From Paracoccaceae bacterium (lineage in GTDB: Bacteria > Pseudomonadota > Alphaproteobacteria > Rhodobacterales > Rhodobacteraceae): a stretch of DNA of 64,000 bases. The notes beneath the pieces were generated by a model that saw nothing but the letters and a program-made list of their open reading frames with translations, did no database searches and was not told the DNA's origin. The stretch lies in contig JAOTXT010000008.1 in NCBI GenBank assembly GCA_029862205.1, positions 25,042 to 89,041 on the forward strand, written 5' to 3'. Shown piece after piece: positions 1-7,903 of this stretch. The translations under genes and the position numbers were made by a program. Position 1 is the stretch's first letter; every line of letters starts with the position of its first letter.

Positions 1-264
1 CGGATCGGGGCCGATCAGGGTCACCGGCACCGTGTTGGTCCAGGCGGGGATCGCGAAGCGTGCCCCGCGCTCGGTGAAGAACCGGGCAAAGTCCAGATGC
101 GCCCGGCCGAAATAGTGGCAGGCATCAATATGGGCAAAGCCCGCGTCGATCAGTCTTGGCGCGCCTAAGATCCGGGCCGCGCCCACCACCAGCTCCATCG
201 CGAATTGCAGGGCTTCGCCGCGCTCGCCCGCCAGCATCTCGCGGTCGGCGGGGCTCAGTTCCAT
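1..264 (-). CDS. Aconitase X (AcnX, DUF521) family protein, N-terminal part only
   Basis: This gene is missing from the ORF track because it runs off the left edge. Read on the minus strand from ATG 264, it gives MELSPADREMLAGERG, then a stretch ending in HIDACHYFG. That matches the start of AcnX-type proteins, a family that includes cis-3-hydroxy-L-proline dehydratases and mevalonate-5-phosphate dehydratase. The substrate cannot be assigned from 88 residues. It lies 45 bp downstream of the aspartate-dehydrogenase-like gene, at the end of the tctCBA operon. The start region carries a 14-bp tandem repeat with three copies of the start codon; only the innermost ATG (264) is in frame with the protein. 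The two outer ATGs (278, 292) reach TGA after seven codons. Confidence 0.75.
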   Translation of the reverse strand, partial: MELSPADREMLAGERGEALQFAMELVVGAARILGAPRLIDAGFAHIDACHYFGRAHLDFARFFTERGARFAIPAWTNTVPVTLIGPDP

Positions 265-292
265 GGGCTCAGTTCCATGGGCTCAGTTCCAT
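255..292 (-). repeat. 14-bp tandem repeat triplicating the acnX start codon
   Basis: The unit CTCAGTTCCATGGG (plus strand) occurs three times with a 14-bp period, placing minus-strand ATGs at 292, 278 and 264. Because 14 is not a multiple of 3, each ATG is in a different frame. A good Shine-Dalgarno sequence (GGGGAG) sits about 8 nt before the outermost ATG (292), not before the productive ATG (264). The arrangement looks like slipped-strand duplication of an original start. It could lower expression or make it variable. Confidence 0.85.
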
Positions 293-309
293 GGGGTCAG
301 CTCCCCGCC

Positions 310-1125
310 TCAGCTTCCGGCTGTCAGGGTCGCGGTCATCCGCCTCAGCGCCGCCAGCACGCTCTGCGCGACGATCCGCCCGGTCTTGGGGTTCTCCGGC
401 GAGGGGACGTTGCGCATCGTCATCGTCGCCTCGCCCGCATCCGAGGTGATCGTCACCGATTGGATATTGCGGTCGATGCTGGGGTCCGCCCAGACCGTCA
501 CCTCGGTCCGATCCGGCCCGATCCCGGCCAGTGCCAGGGCGGCGGCCACGTTGACGTTGGCGGGGAACCCCTTAGCGGCCTCGCGCGCTGTGCCGTGGAA
601 GACCTGGAGCGGCTCGGCGAGGTTGGAAATGTCGATGCCGTTCTCGACCAGATGTGGCGCTCCCATGAGCCCGTTAGGGGGCTTGCGGGTTTCCAGCACC
701 ACGCGGGTGATCTCGCCCTCGGCCATGGCGCGCACGGTGTCGAGCCCGATCAGGGCGCCCGTCGGCACGATGACACGGGCGCCGGTCTCGGCCGCGCGGT
801 CGACCAAGTCCATGTGCTGGATCAAGGTTCCGACCGAGAGCGGCAGGAAGGTCCGGCCCGCCTCGATCACCGGGCGGGCAACCTCGCCGAAGACCGCGGC
901 CGGAGCGCATTCGACGACGATCTCGGCCCGCTCGGCCAGGTCACCGAGCCCAACCACCTCCGGCGCCGCGCTCAGTCCGGACAGGCGCTCGGCGGCCCGT
1001 GCCCGGTCGCGGGCCGAAACTGCGACCAGCCGGATCCCGGGCACCGCGCCCTGGTCGATGGCGGCGGCGATCCGCAGGCCGATCGCCCCCAGCCCCGCGA
1101 TCGCCAGCGTCCGTGCCTCGGCCAT
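310..1125 (-). CDS. Aspartate dehydrogenase family (NadX/DUF108) oxidoreductase
   Basis: 271 aa. The N-terminus has a Rossmann nucleotide-binding motif (AIAGLGAIGLRIA, about residues 8-20). The central and C-terminal parts carry the family pattern KPPNGL and FPANVNVAAALALAGIGPDRT seen in L-aspartate dehydrogenases. The family makes iminoaspartate or the reverse using NAD(P). In NAD synthesis it partners NadA/NadC, but here it sits in a tripartite-transporter operon beside aconitase X, so a catabolic or related imino-acid role is more likely (inference). Start ATG 1125 has GGGAGGT about 6 nt upstream. It follows the TauE gene by 25 bp on the same strand. Confidence 0.85.
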   Translation of the reverse strand: MAEARTLAIAGLGAIGLRIAAAIDQGAVPGIRLVAVSARDRARAAERLSGLSAAPEVVGLGDLAERAEIVVECAPAAVFGEVARPVIEAGRTFLPLSVGTLIQHMDLVDRAAETGARVIVPTGALIGLDTVRAMAEGEITRVVLETRKPPNGLMGAPHLVENGIDISNLAEPLQVFHGTAREAAKGFPANVNVAAALALAGIGPDRTEVTVWADPSIDRNIQSVTITSDAGEATMTMRNVPSPENPKTGRIVAQSVLAALRRMTATLTAGS

Positions 1126-1150
1126 GAGTTACCTCCCAGAATGGCATCTC

Positions 1151-1897
1151 TCAGAGCAACGTGCGCCTCAGCATGTCGAGGCCGATCAGGAAGAGGGCGA
1201 CGAAGAAGATGCGCTTGAACCTCTCCTCCGAGATATGGTGACGATAGCGCTGGCCCAGCGCAAGCCCGCCCGCGGTCGGCACCAAGGCGGCGAGCGACAT
1301 CCACGCCAGATCCTGGGTCATCAGCCCGCGTCCGGTCAGCGAGGTTCCCAGTGCCAGTGTGATTGTGATGAAGGTCAGCCCCAGGGCCTGGACAAAGACA
1401 TCGCGCCTCAGCCCCAGCGTCTGCAGATAGAGGATGCCAGGTACGATCATGATCCCGGTCATGCCGAACATCAGCCCGCCGGTCCCGCCCATCACCGGCG
1501 ACAGCCAGGGCTCGCGGTCCCCGGGCGGCGGCATCTGGACCCGGAAGAGGGTCACAGCGCAATAAGTGCAGAGCGTGATACCAAGGAGCAGGATCAGGGT
1601 TTCGCTTTTCGCCCCCGCCAGGACCGCGACACCGAACCAGATGCCGATGCATGCCGCGCCGAGAAAGGTCCATAGGCGCCGGATCAGGTCCCCAAGCGAC
1701 GGTCCCGCAAGCGCCTGGTAGGCATTGGTGACCAGCCCAGGGATCAGCATGATGGTCAGCGCCTCGCGCACGCCCAGCGTCGAGCCGAGGAACGCTAAGG
1801 CGACGACCGGCAGACCGAGCCCGATCACGCCCTTGATGAAGCCGGCCAGTAGGAATGTCCCCAGGACCAGGGCGACGATGGCCGGTTCCCAGATCAC
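1151..1897 (-). CDS. TauE/SafE family sulfite/organic anion exporter, permease
   Basis: 248 aa and strongly hydrophobic, with about seven to eight predicted membrane helices. The N-terminal LLAGFIKGVIGLGLPVVALAFL is typical of the TauE/SafE family (a repeated half with Gly-rich motifs). Members move sulfite, sulfoacetate or other organic anions across the inner membrane. The start is GTG (1897), 16 bp after the tctA stop, so it is co-transcribed with the TctABC genes. It may export an end product of whatever the operon imports. The substrate is unknown. Confidence 0.85.
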   Translation of the reverse strand: MIWEPAIVALVLGTFLLAGFIKGVIGLGLPVVALAFLGSTLGVREALTIMLIPGLVTNAYQALAGPSLGDLIRRLWTFLGAACIGIWFGVAVLAGAKSETLILLLGITLCTYCAVTLFRVQMPPPGDREPWLSPVMGGTGGLMFGMTGIMIVPGILYLQTLGLRRDVFVQALGLTFITITLALGTSLTGRGLMTQDLAWMSLAALVPTAGGLALGQRYRHHISEERFKRIFFVALFLIGLDMLRRTLL

Positions 1898-1913
1898 GCT
1901 TTGCCGTGGTCCC

Positions 1914-3563
1914 TCACGCGGTCTTGGCCCGCCCGTAGGCGCGCCAGGCCAGGAGACAGCCGAGCCCGAACGCCGCGACCGCCAGTATCGGCCGGAACCA
2001 GCCGTCCATCTGCGACAGCGGCAGGGTCAGCGCCGTCAGCATCGCGGGCGCGTAGAACCCGGTCCACCGAGCGCCCCGCGCCCGTGCCGCCTGGAACCAG
2101 GGAAAGACCGCCGAGAAAATCGCAACGATAGAGAAGAACATCGCCCAGGGCCGGGTCACGAAGAGGGTCAGGTCAGTATCGATCGCCAGCGCCCGGCTGA
2201 GGTTCAGCTCGGCGATATTGCCCAGCACCACGCCCAGGATCATCGGCGCCAGCGGGAAGCCCAACTGCCGCATACCGAAGCCCAGCAGCCCGAACCAGAA
2301 GAGCGTCCACATGTCATCATCGACGTTGTTCAGCGCGAAGACCCCGATCGAGGCGAAGCCCAGGATCACGGCGGCCAGCATGTACATGCGGATCCGGGTC
2401 ACCAGCACGAAGACTCGCAGCATCACGGTCTGCATCCCCAGCATGATGAAGTTGGCCGCGAAGAAGGCGATGAAGATCGAATAGGCCAGCACCGGCTCCT
2501 CGGCGATGAAGCTGGGGCTGGGCACGATGTCGTGGATCAAGAGCGCGCCCAGGATGATCGCCGCGGTCACGTCGCCCGGGATTCCCAGCGCCATCAGGGG
2601 TGTGAGTGCCCCGCCCTCGACCGCGTTGTTCGAGGTCTCGGGGGCGATGATCCCCTCGGGATGGCCCTCGCCGAATTTCTCGGGCTCCTTCGAGGCCTTC
2701 TTGGCCTGGTCATAGGCCAGGATATTGGCGATCGACCCGCCGGCACCCGGCAGGATGCCGGTGAAGACCCCGATCAGGGCCGAGCGGATCACCACGGTCC
2801 AACGCTTCAGAAGCTCGCGGATCGCGCGGCGGTGCTCGATCCGCACGCGCACCCCGCCCCGGTCGGTTAGCGAGCGCTTCGCCGCCTCCGGATCGCGCAC
2901 ATCCGAGAGGAGCTGCGAGAAGGCGAAAAGCCCGATCAGCACGGCGATGAAGTCGAAGCCGCTGAGCAGGTAGTCCGAACCGAAATCGAACCGGCCGACG
3001 CCCACCGCCTCGTCCTCGCCGACCGTTCTCGCCAACAGCCCCATGGCCCCGGCGATCAGCCCTTTGACCAGGTTCGCGCCGGCCAGCGATGCGGTCACCG
3101 TTAGCGCGAAGATCACCAGCATGAAGAAGTCCCAGGGCTGAAATTCCAACCCGATCCGCGCCAGTTGCGGGGCGAACAGCACCAGCATGGTGGCCGAGAT
3201 CATGCCGCCGCAAAACGAGGACCAGACGCCGAGGCCGAGCGCGAATCCGGGCTCGCCACCGCGTGCCATTGGAAACCCGTCAAAGGTGGTCGCCACCGAG
3301 GACGGCGTGCCTGGAATGCCCGTCAGAATGCCGGACATGAGGCCCCCGGACAAACCGCCCACCAGGACCGAGATCATGGTGGCCAACCCCTGGGCAGGCG
3401 GCATCGAGAACGTAAACGGCAGGGTTAGCACCACCGCCATGGCAATGGTGAAGCCCGGGATCGAGCCCGCCAGCAGGCCAACGCCCACGCCCGAGATCAT
3501 CAGCAGGATGGTCTGCAGATTGGCGATTTCGGCAAAGGCGAGCGCGAGGTTGTCCCAGATCAT
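1914..3563 (-). CDS. tctA: Tripartite tricarboxylate transporter, large permease TctA
   Basis: 549 aa, slightly longer than the usual ~500. It has about 11-12 membrane helices and hallmark TctA motifs: GLLAGSIPGFTIAMA near the N-terminus, GGLMSGILTGIPGTPSSVATTFDG around residues 75-97, and a second glycine-rich segment GIFTGILPGAGGSIANILAYDQAKK near the middle. It forms the transport channel with TctB, fed by the periplasmic TctC. The start ATG lies 4 nt after the tctB stop, so translation is probably coupled. Substrates of this family are citrate or related carboxylates; the true ligand is not evident. Confidence 0.95.
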   Translation of the reverse strand: MIWDNLALAFAEIANLQTILLMISGVGVGLLAGSIPGFTIAMAVVLTLPFTFSMPPAQGLATMISVLVGGLSGGLMSGILTGIPGTPSSVATTFDGFPMARGGEPGFALGLGVWSSFCGGMISATMLVLFAPQLARIGLEFQPWDFFMLVIFALTVTASLAGANLVKGLIAGAMGLLARTVGEDEAVGVGRFDFGSDYLLSGFDFIAVLIGLFAFSQLLSDVRDPEAAKRSLTDRGGVRVRIEHRRAIRELLKRWTVVIRSALIGVFTGILPGAGGSIANILAYDQAKKASKEPEKFGEGHPEGIIAPETSNNAVEGGALTPLMALGIPGDVTAAIILGALLIHDIVPSPSFIAEEPVLAYSIFIAFFAANFIMLGMQTVMLRVFVLVTRIRMYMLAAVILGFASIGVFALNNVDDDMWTLFWFGLLGFGMRQLGFPLAPMILGVVLGNIAELNLSRALAIDTDLTLFVTRPWAMFFSIVAIFSAVFPWFQAARARGARWTGFYAPAMLTALTLPLSQMDGWFRPILAVAAFGLGCLLAWRAYGRAKTA

Positions 3564-3566
3564 GGC

Positions 3567-4052
3567 TCAGAACCCCGTCCACTCGCCCCGCGGCAGCAGG
3601 ACCTGCAGGCCGTAGGAGAAAATCAACCACATGCCGCCGACGGTGACGATGGCGATGACCGCATGGAGCAGGATCGCGCGTAGCCCGCCGAGCGCCGTCA
3701 AAAGCGCGAAGACGAAGACGATGCCGCCCACGAGCATCCCCACATAAGGGATCGCCAACAGATAGGCGCCGAACAGCACGAAACACCAAATCACGTTGCG
3801 CCAATGGGCGAAGAGCGCCCCCAACCCCCTCGGCGCCTCCGGATCGGCCTCATCGGGTCCCTGGCGAAGCGATTGCACCAGATAGATCAGGCTGAGGAAC
3901 GCCAGGATGCCGACGATCAGCCGCGGCCAGGCGGCGGGCGAGAGCTGCCCATAATCCGGCTCGCGAATGTCGAACGAAGCCACGGCCAGCCCGCCGCAGG
4001 CGGCCAGCAGCAGAATGGCGGCGATGCTGTCGCGGTTGAGGCTCATGCGCAT
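3567..4052 (-). CDS. tctB: Tripartite tricarboxylate transporter, small permease TctB
   Basis: 161 aa with four hydrophobic helices and the motif DIREPDYGQLSPAAWPRLIVGILAFLSL, typical of TctB (DUF1468). The ORF in the track is longer, but the added N-terminus is a Gly/Arg-rich out-of-frame reading of tctC. MRMSLNRDS is the natural start; ATG 4052 and ATG 4046 are both possible, and neither has a strong ribosome site. It lies between tctC and tctA, the standard order. Confidence 0.88.
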   Translation of the reverse strand: MRMSLNRDSIAAILLLAACGGLAVASFDIREPDYGQLSPAAWPRLIVGILAFLSLIYLVQSLRQGPDEADPEAPRGLGALFAHWRNVIWCFVLFGAYLLAIPYVGMLVGGIVFVFALLTALGGLRAILLHAVIAIVTVGGMWLIFSYGLQVLLPRGEWTGF

Positions 4053-4096
4053 GGAAGGACAAGGCCCGGCGCGACGGCGCGCCGGGCCAAACCGGC

Positions 4097-5050
4097 TTAC
4101 TTCTTGAACATGCCGATCTTGATCGCGACCGCTTCGTAGTCCGCGTAAAGGCCATCCGCCCAAGCGCGATACGCGTCCGGATCCTGGTAGCTGACGCCGG
4201 TGCCCTTGGCATCCATCTGCTCCAACAGACCCGGATCCTCGGCCGCCTGCTTGAAGATCGCGGACCACATATCGATCACGTCGCCCGGCGTGCCCTTGGG
4301 CACGACGATCCCGCGCTGCAGCGCGAAGGTCATGTCAACGCCCTTCTCCTTGAGCGTCGGCATGTCGGGCAGGAACTTCGAGCGCTCCTCGGCGGCGATG
4401 GCGAAGCCTTGCAGCTCGCCTCCCTCGAGATATTTCCGGCCCGAGGCGACGTTCAAAACGCCCATGTCGATCGCGCCGCTGAGCAGCGCGGTCATGCGCT
4501 CGCGGGTGCCGTCGTAGGGCACATAGGAGAACTCGATCCCCATCTTGTCGGCCATCAGCAGCCAGATGAACTGGCTCGTGGACCCAAAGGTGGCGCCGAC
4601 CTTGATCTTGCCGGGATTGGCTTTGGCATAATCCGCGAATTCATCGAAGTTGCTGTATTCCGTGCCTGCCGCCGCGCCGACGATGTCGGGCGTCGAGGTC
4701 AGGTTGGCAACGGTTTCGAAGCCATCGTATTGGAAATCGATCCGGCCGTTGAGATAGCTGGTGACCGCCGATTGGTGGATGGCGAAAAGGGTGCAACCAT
4801 CGGGTTTGGCGCTGGCCGCCTCCTTGGCGCCCTTGTTGCCGCCCTGGCCGGGGATCGTGACCACCTTGATCTTCGGGGTCACGTCCAGCTCCTGGATCGT
4901 CTTCTCGAAGATCGAGAAGATCACATGGGTGCCGCCGCCGGCCTTCCAGGGCACGATCAGCTGGGCGGTGTCGCATGGCACCGAGGCAGCCTGGGCCGCG
5001 CCTGATAAGGCAACCGTCGATACCGCGAGAGCGGAGAGCAATTTCTTCAT
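4097..5050 (-). CDS. tctC: Tripartite tricarboxylate transporter, periplasmic binding protein TctC/Bug
   Basis: 317 aa. It has a clear signal peptide (MKKLLSALAVSTVALSGAAQA) followed by a Bug/TctC solute-binding fold: LIVPWKAGGGTHVIF, then a PGQGGNKGAKEAASAKPDGCTL segment. The start is ATG 5050, with GGGAGG 5-6 nt upstream; the ORF track start is too long. It is first in the minus-strand operon tctC-tctB-tctA-tauE-aspDH-acnX, and divergent from the gamma-glutamyltransferase across a 183-bp gap that should hold both promoters. The carboxylate ligand is not identifiable from sequence. Confidence 0.93.
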   Translation of the reverse strand: MKKLLSALAVSTVALSGAAQAASVPCDTAQLIVPWKAGGGTHVIFSIFEKTIQELDVTPKIKVVTIPGQGGNKGAKEAASAKPDGCTLFAIHQSAVTSYLNGRIDFQYDGFETVANLTSTPDIVGAAAGTEYSNFDEFADYAKANPGKIKVGATFGSTSQFIWLLMADKMGIEFSYVPYDGTRERMTALLSGAIDMGVLNVASGRKYLEGGELQGFAIAAEERSKFLPDMPTLKEKGVDMTFALQRGIVVPKGTPGDVIDMWSAIFKQAAEDPGLLEQMDAKGTGVSYQDPDAYRAWADGLYADYEAVAIKIGMFKK

Positions 5051-5233
5051 TGGGGCCTCCCTGTCAGTTCGCGCAAATGCACGATGTTCTTTTGTTTTGC
5101 CGCCCTGCGGAACCATCTACCGGGTTCAGCCAGGCGACATTTCATGGCAAGTCACTATAGTCGGGCCCCAACGAACTGCAAACCGCGCCCGCTGGCGATT
5201 TCGCTGGGTGGCAGCGCACCGGAGATGCACCCG

Positions 5234-6826
5234 ATGAGAGACCTCGAGAAACCCGGCCGCTCGCCGGTTCATGCAATGAACGGGATGGCGGCGACGTCGC
5301 ACCCGCTCTCGACCCAGACCGCGATCGACGTGCTGAAAGCCGGCGGCAACGCGCTCGACGCGGCGGTCGCGGCTTGCGCGGTGCAATGCGTGGTCGAGCC
5401 CGAATCGACCGGCATCGGCGGCGATTGCTTCTGCCTCTATTCCAAGGGTGGTTCGACAGACATCATCGCCTATAACGGCTCGGGCCGGGCCCCGGCAGCG
5501 GCCTCGGTCGAGTGGTTTACCGAGCAAGGGCTCGCGGAGATTCCGCGCGAGAGCCCGCATTCGGTCGTGGTCCCCGGCGCCGTCGATGCCTGGGACCGGC
5601 TGATCGCCGATCACGGGACCATGCCGCTCGCCGAATTGCTGCAACCGGCGATTGGCTTTGCCCGCGATGGCTACCCGATCTCGTCGCGGGTGCACTTTGA
5701 CTTCGCGTTGAAGGAAGAGATGCTGAGCCGCGACGAGCACACCGCGCGCATCTTCCTGCGCGCAGGAAAGGCCCCTCAGGTGGGGGCGCTGCATCGCCAG
5801 CCCGATCTGGCCGCGACCCTCGAGCGGATCGCCAGGAACGGCCGCGACGAGATCTATACCGGCGAGACCGCCGAGGATATCGTGCGCACCCTCCAGGCCC
5901 ATGGCGGGCTGCATACGATGGACGATTTCGCCACCGCGCGCGGTGAATACGTCGACCCGATCTCGGCGGAGTTCCGTGGCCACGACGTGCATCAATGCCC
6001 GCCGAACGGCCAGGGGGTGATCGCGCTATTGCTGCTCAACATCATGAGCGGGATCGAGGCCAGGCACGGCGGCCCGATCACCTTGGAGCGCATGCATGCC
6101 GAGGTCGAGGCTGGGCGCCTGGCCTATGCGGCGCGCGATGCATGGCTGGCGGACCCCGCCATGGCTGAGGTGCCGGTCGACGAGTTGCTTTCGGCGGGCT
6201 ATGCGGAGAGCTTACGCAAGGCCATCGACCCTGCACGGGCGCAGGAGCGCGAACTGCCGCTGGACCTGCCGCGCCATGAAAGCACCGTCTATATCACCGT
6301 GGTCGACCGCGACCGCAACGCCTGCAGCCTGATCAACACGCTGTTCGACAATTTCGGCAGCGGTATCTGCACGCCTACGGGCGTCGTGCTGACCAATCGC
6401 GCTCAGGGATTCAGCCTGAATCCTGACAGCCCGAACCGGATCGAGGGGGGCAAACGGCCCTTGCACACCATCATCCCGGGCATGGTCTCGAAGCGTGACC
6501 GGGTGGTCATGCCTTACGGTGTCATGGGCGGGCAGTACCAGGCCTTCGGCCATATGCAGTTCCTGACAAGGGTTTTCGACTATGGGATGGATATCCAGGA
6601 GGCGCAGGACGCACCGCGTTTCATGGTGGACCCATTCGACCAGCGGCTCGACGTCGAGCAGGCGGTGCCCGAGGCGGTTCGCGGTGGCCTGGCGTCGCTC
6701 GGCCACCGGGTCACCAAGCCCGCCAAGCCGATCGGCGGCAGCCAGGCGATCTGGATCGACTGGGACGAGGGCGTGCTGACCGGCGGCTCGGACCCGCGCA
6801 AGGATGGATGCGCGATCGGATATTGA
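5234..6826 (+). CDS. ggt: Gamma-glutamyltransferase (GGT) family N-terminal nucleophile hydrolase
   Basis: 530 aa from ATG 5234, which has GGAG 9 nt upstream; the ORF track adds about 50 spurious residues. GGT hallmarks include GGNALDAAVAA, ESTGIGGDCFCLY and PNGQGVIALLLLN. The small-subunit start HESTVYITVVDRDRN puts the predicted autoprocessing nucleophile at about Thr351. No signal peptide is visible, so the protein may be cytosolic, unlike periplasmic E. coli GGT. It is divergent from the TctABC operon, so hydrolysis of an imported gamma-glutamyl compound or cephalosporin-acylase-like amidase chemistry is possible (inference). Confidence 0.92.
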   Translation: MRDLEKPGRSPVHAMNGMAATSHPLSTQTAIDVLKAGGNALDAAVAACAVQCVVEPESTGIGGDCFCLYSKGGSTDIIAYNGSGRAPAAASVEWFTEQGLAEIPRESPHSVVVPGAVDAWDRLIADHGTMPLAELLQPAIGFARDGYPISSRVHFDFALKEEMLSRDEHTARIFLRAGKAPQVGALHRQPDLAATLERIARNGRDEIYTGETAEDIVRTLQAHGGLHTMDDFATARGEYVDPISAEFRGHDVHQCPPNGQGVIALLLLNIMSGIEARHGGPITLERMHAEVEAGRLAYAARDAWLADPAMAEVPVDELLSAGYAESLRKAIDPARAQERELPLDLPRHESTVYITVVDRDRNACSLINTLFDNFGSGICTPTGVVLTNRAQGFSLNPDSPNRIEGGKRPLHTIIPGMVSKRDRVVMPYGVMGGQYQAFGHMQFLTRVFDYGMDIQEAQDAPRFMVDPFDQRLDVEQAVPEAVRGGLASLGHRVTKPAKPIGGSQAIWIDWDEGVLTGGSDPRKDGCAIGY

Positions 6827-6846
6827 GCGCCGGAGCGCGAAAAAGG

Positions 6847-6862
6847 TGGATCAAGATCCACT
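6847..6862. promoter_or_regulatory. Inverted repeat GTGGATC-AA-GATCCAC after ggt
   Basis: A perfect 7-bp inverted repeat with a 2-nt centre lies 20 bp after the ggt stop. The centre is too short for a hairpin loop and no T-run follows, so an operator for the downstream dehydrogenase gene is more likely than a terminator. This is inference from symmetry only. Confidence 0.35.
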
Positions 6863-6963
6863 CTACAACGTGTTGCGCGGAAAGGCGCACGAGCGCGCGC
6901 CAACCGTTAAACTTGGGTTAATAGAACAAAATTTCGTTTTTATTTCATGTGCTTAACAGGATT

Positions 6964-6975
6964 CTCACATGTGAG
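6964..6975. promoter_or_regulatory. Perfect 12-bp palindrome CTCACATGTGAG, candidate operator
   Basis: The palindrome lies in an AT-rich tract about 40 bp before ATG 7015 of the DUF1932-type dehydrogenase, a place where repressors or GntR-type regulators commonly bind. No regulator is encoded next to it. Confidence 0.4.
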
Positions 6976-7014
6976 AGCCCCGGCTCAGGACCGCGACAAG
7001 TTAGAAGGACCGAC

Positions 7015-7896
7015 ATGACACATCAAACCGTCGCCATCCTGATGCCCGGCGATATGGGCCATGGGGTCGGCCGGGCGCTGCGCGAGCACGGGCATGAGGT
7101 GATCACCTGCCTCGCTGGCCGCAGCGCGCGAACCCGCGGTCTGGCCAAGGCTGCTGGAATGCGCGATCTGGACAGCCTGGAAGCGGTGGTCGGCGAGGCG
7201 GACCTGATCCTCTCGATCCTGCCGCCCGACGCGGCGCTGGCCCAGGCGAGCCAAGTGGCCACCACGATGACGGCTGCCGGGGCGCGGCCGATATATGTGG
7301 ACTGCAACGCGGTCTCGCCGATGACGGTGCGAAAGATCGGCGAGGTCATCGCCGGAGCCGGCGCCCCCTTCATCGATTGCGGCATCATCGGGCTCGCCCC
7401 CGGCAAGGGTCCGGCGACCCGGTTCCATGTCTCCGGCCCCGATACCGGCCCGATGGAGGCATTGCATGGGAAAGGGATATCGGTGCTCCCTATGGGAACC
7501 GAGATCGGGCGCGCCTCGGCCTTGAAGATGGTCTACGCGGGTCTGACCAAGGGCACCATGACGCTTCACACCGCGATGCTGCTGGCGGCCCACCAATTGG
7601 GTATCTACGAAGAGGCGGTGGCCGAATATGCCGACAGCCAGCCGGTGGCGCTCAAGGCCATGGAGGCCCGAGTGCCGCGCATCCCCGCCGATGCGCGCCG
7701 CTGGACCGGCGAGATGGAGGAGATCGCCGCGACCTTGGCGTCGGTTGGCGTCACCCCCGGCTTCCACGAGGGCGCGGCCGAGATTTACCGGGTGCTCGAC
7801 CGCACCCCGTTCGCCGCCGAGACCCGCGAAACCCTGGATACGTCGCGCACGATGGCTGACGCGATCCCGGTCTATGCGAAGCATCTGAAGGACTGA
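7015..7896 (+). CDS. NAD(P)-binding dehydrogenase with DUF1932 C-terminal domain (6-phosphogluconate/3-hydroxyisobutyrate dehydrogenase-like)
   Basis: 293 aa. The N-terminal Rossmann domain is AILMPGDMGHGVGRALREHGHEV. It is followed by VDCNAVSPMTVRKIGEVI and a C-terminal all-helical DUF1932 segment (AGLTKGTMTLHTAMLLAAHQLG). This combination is known from beta-hydroxyacid dehydrogenase relatives, and the substrate is not assignable. ATG 7015 is preceded by AGAAGGA at good spacing. It is convergent with the nuclease-like gene (8-bp gap). The neighbouring ggt may be in the same pathway but is separated by 188 bp with two palindromes. Confidence 0.85.
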   Translation: MTHQTVAILMPGDMGHGVGRALREHGHEVITCLAGRSARTRGLAKAAGMRDLDSLEAVVGEADLILSILPPDAALAQASQVATTMTAAGARPIYVDCNAVSPMTVRKIGEVIAGAGAPFIDCGIIGLAPGKGPATRFHVSGPDTGPMEALHGKGISVLPMGTEIGRASALKMVYAGLTKGTMTLHTAMLLAAHQLGIYEEAVAEYADSQPVALKAMEARVPRIPADARRWTGEMEEIAATLASVGVTPGFHEGAAEIYRVLDRTPFAAETRETLDTSRTMADAIPVYAKHLKD

Positions 7897-7903
7897 TCGG
7901 CCG

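Noticed and set aside
1725-2870. A 381-aa plus-strand ORF across tctA
   Set aside because: Antisense shadow of tctA and tauE, rich in Gln/Asp/His without family features.
6847-6862. Rho-independent terminator of ggt
   Set aside because: The loop would be only 2 nt and there is no T-run.
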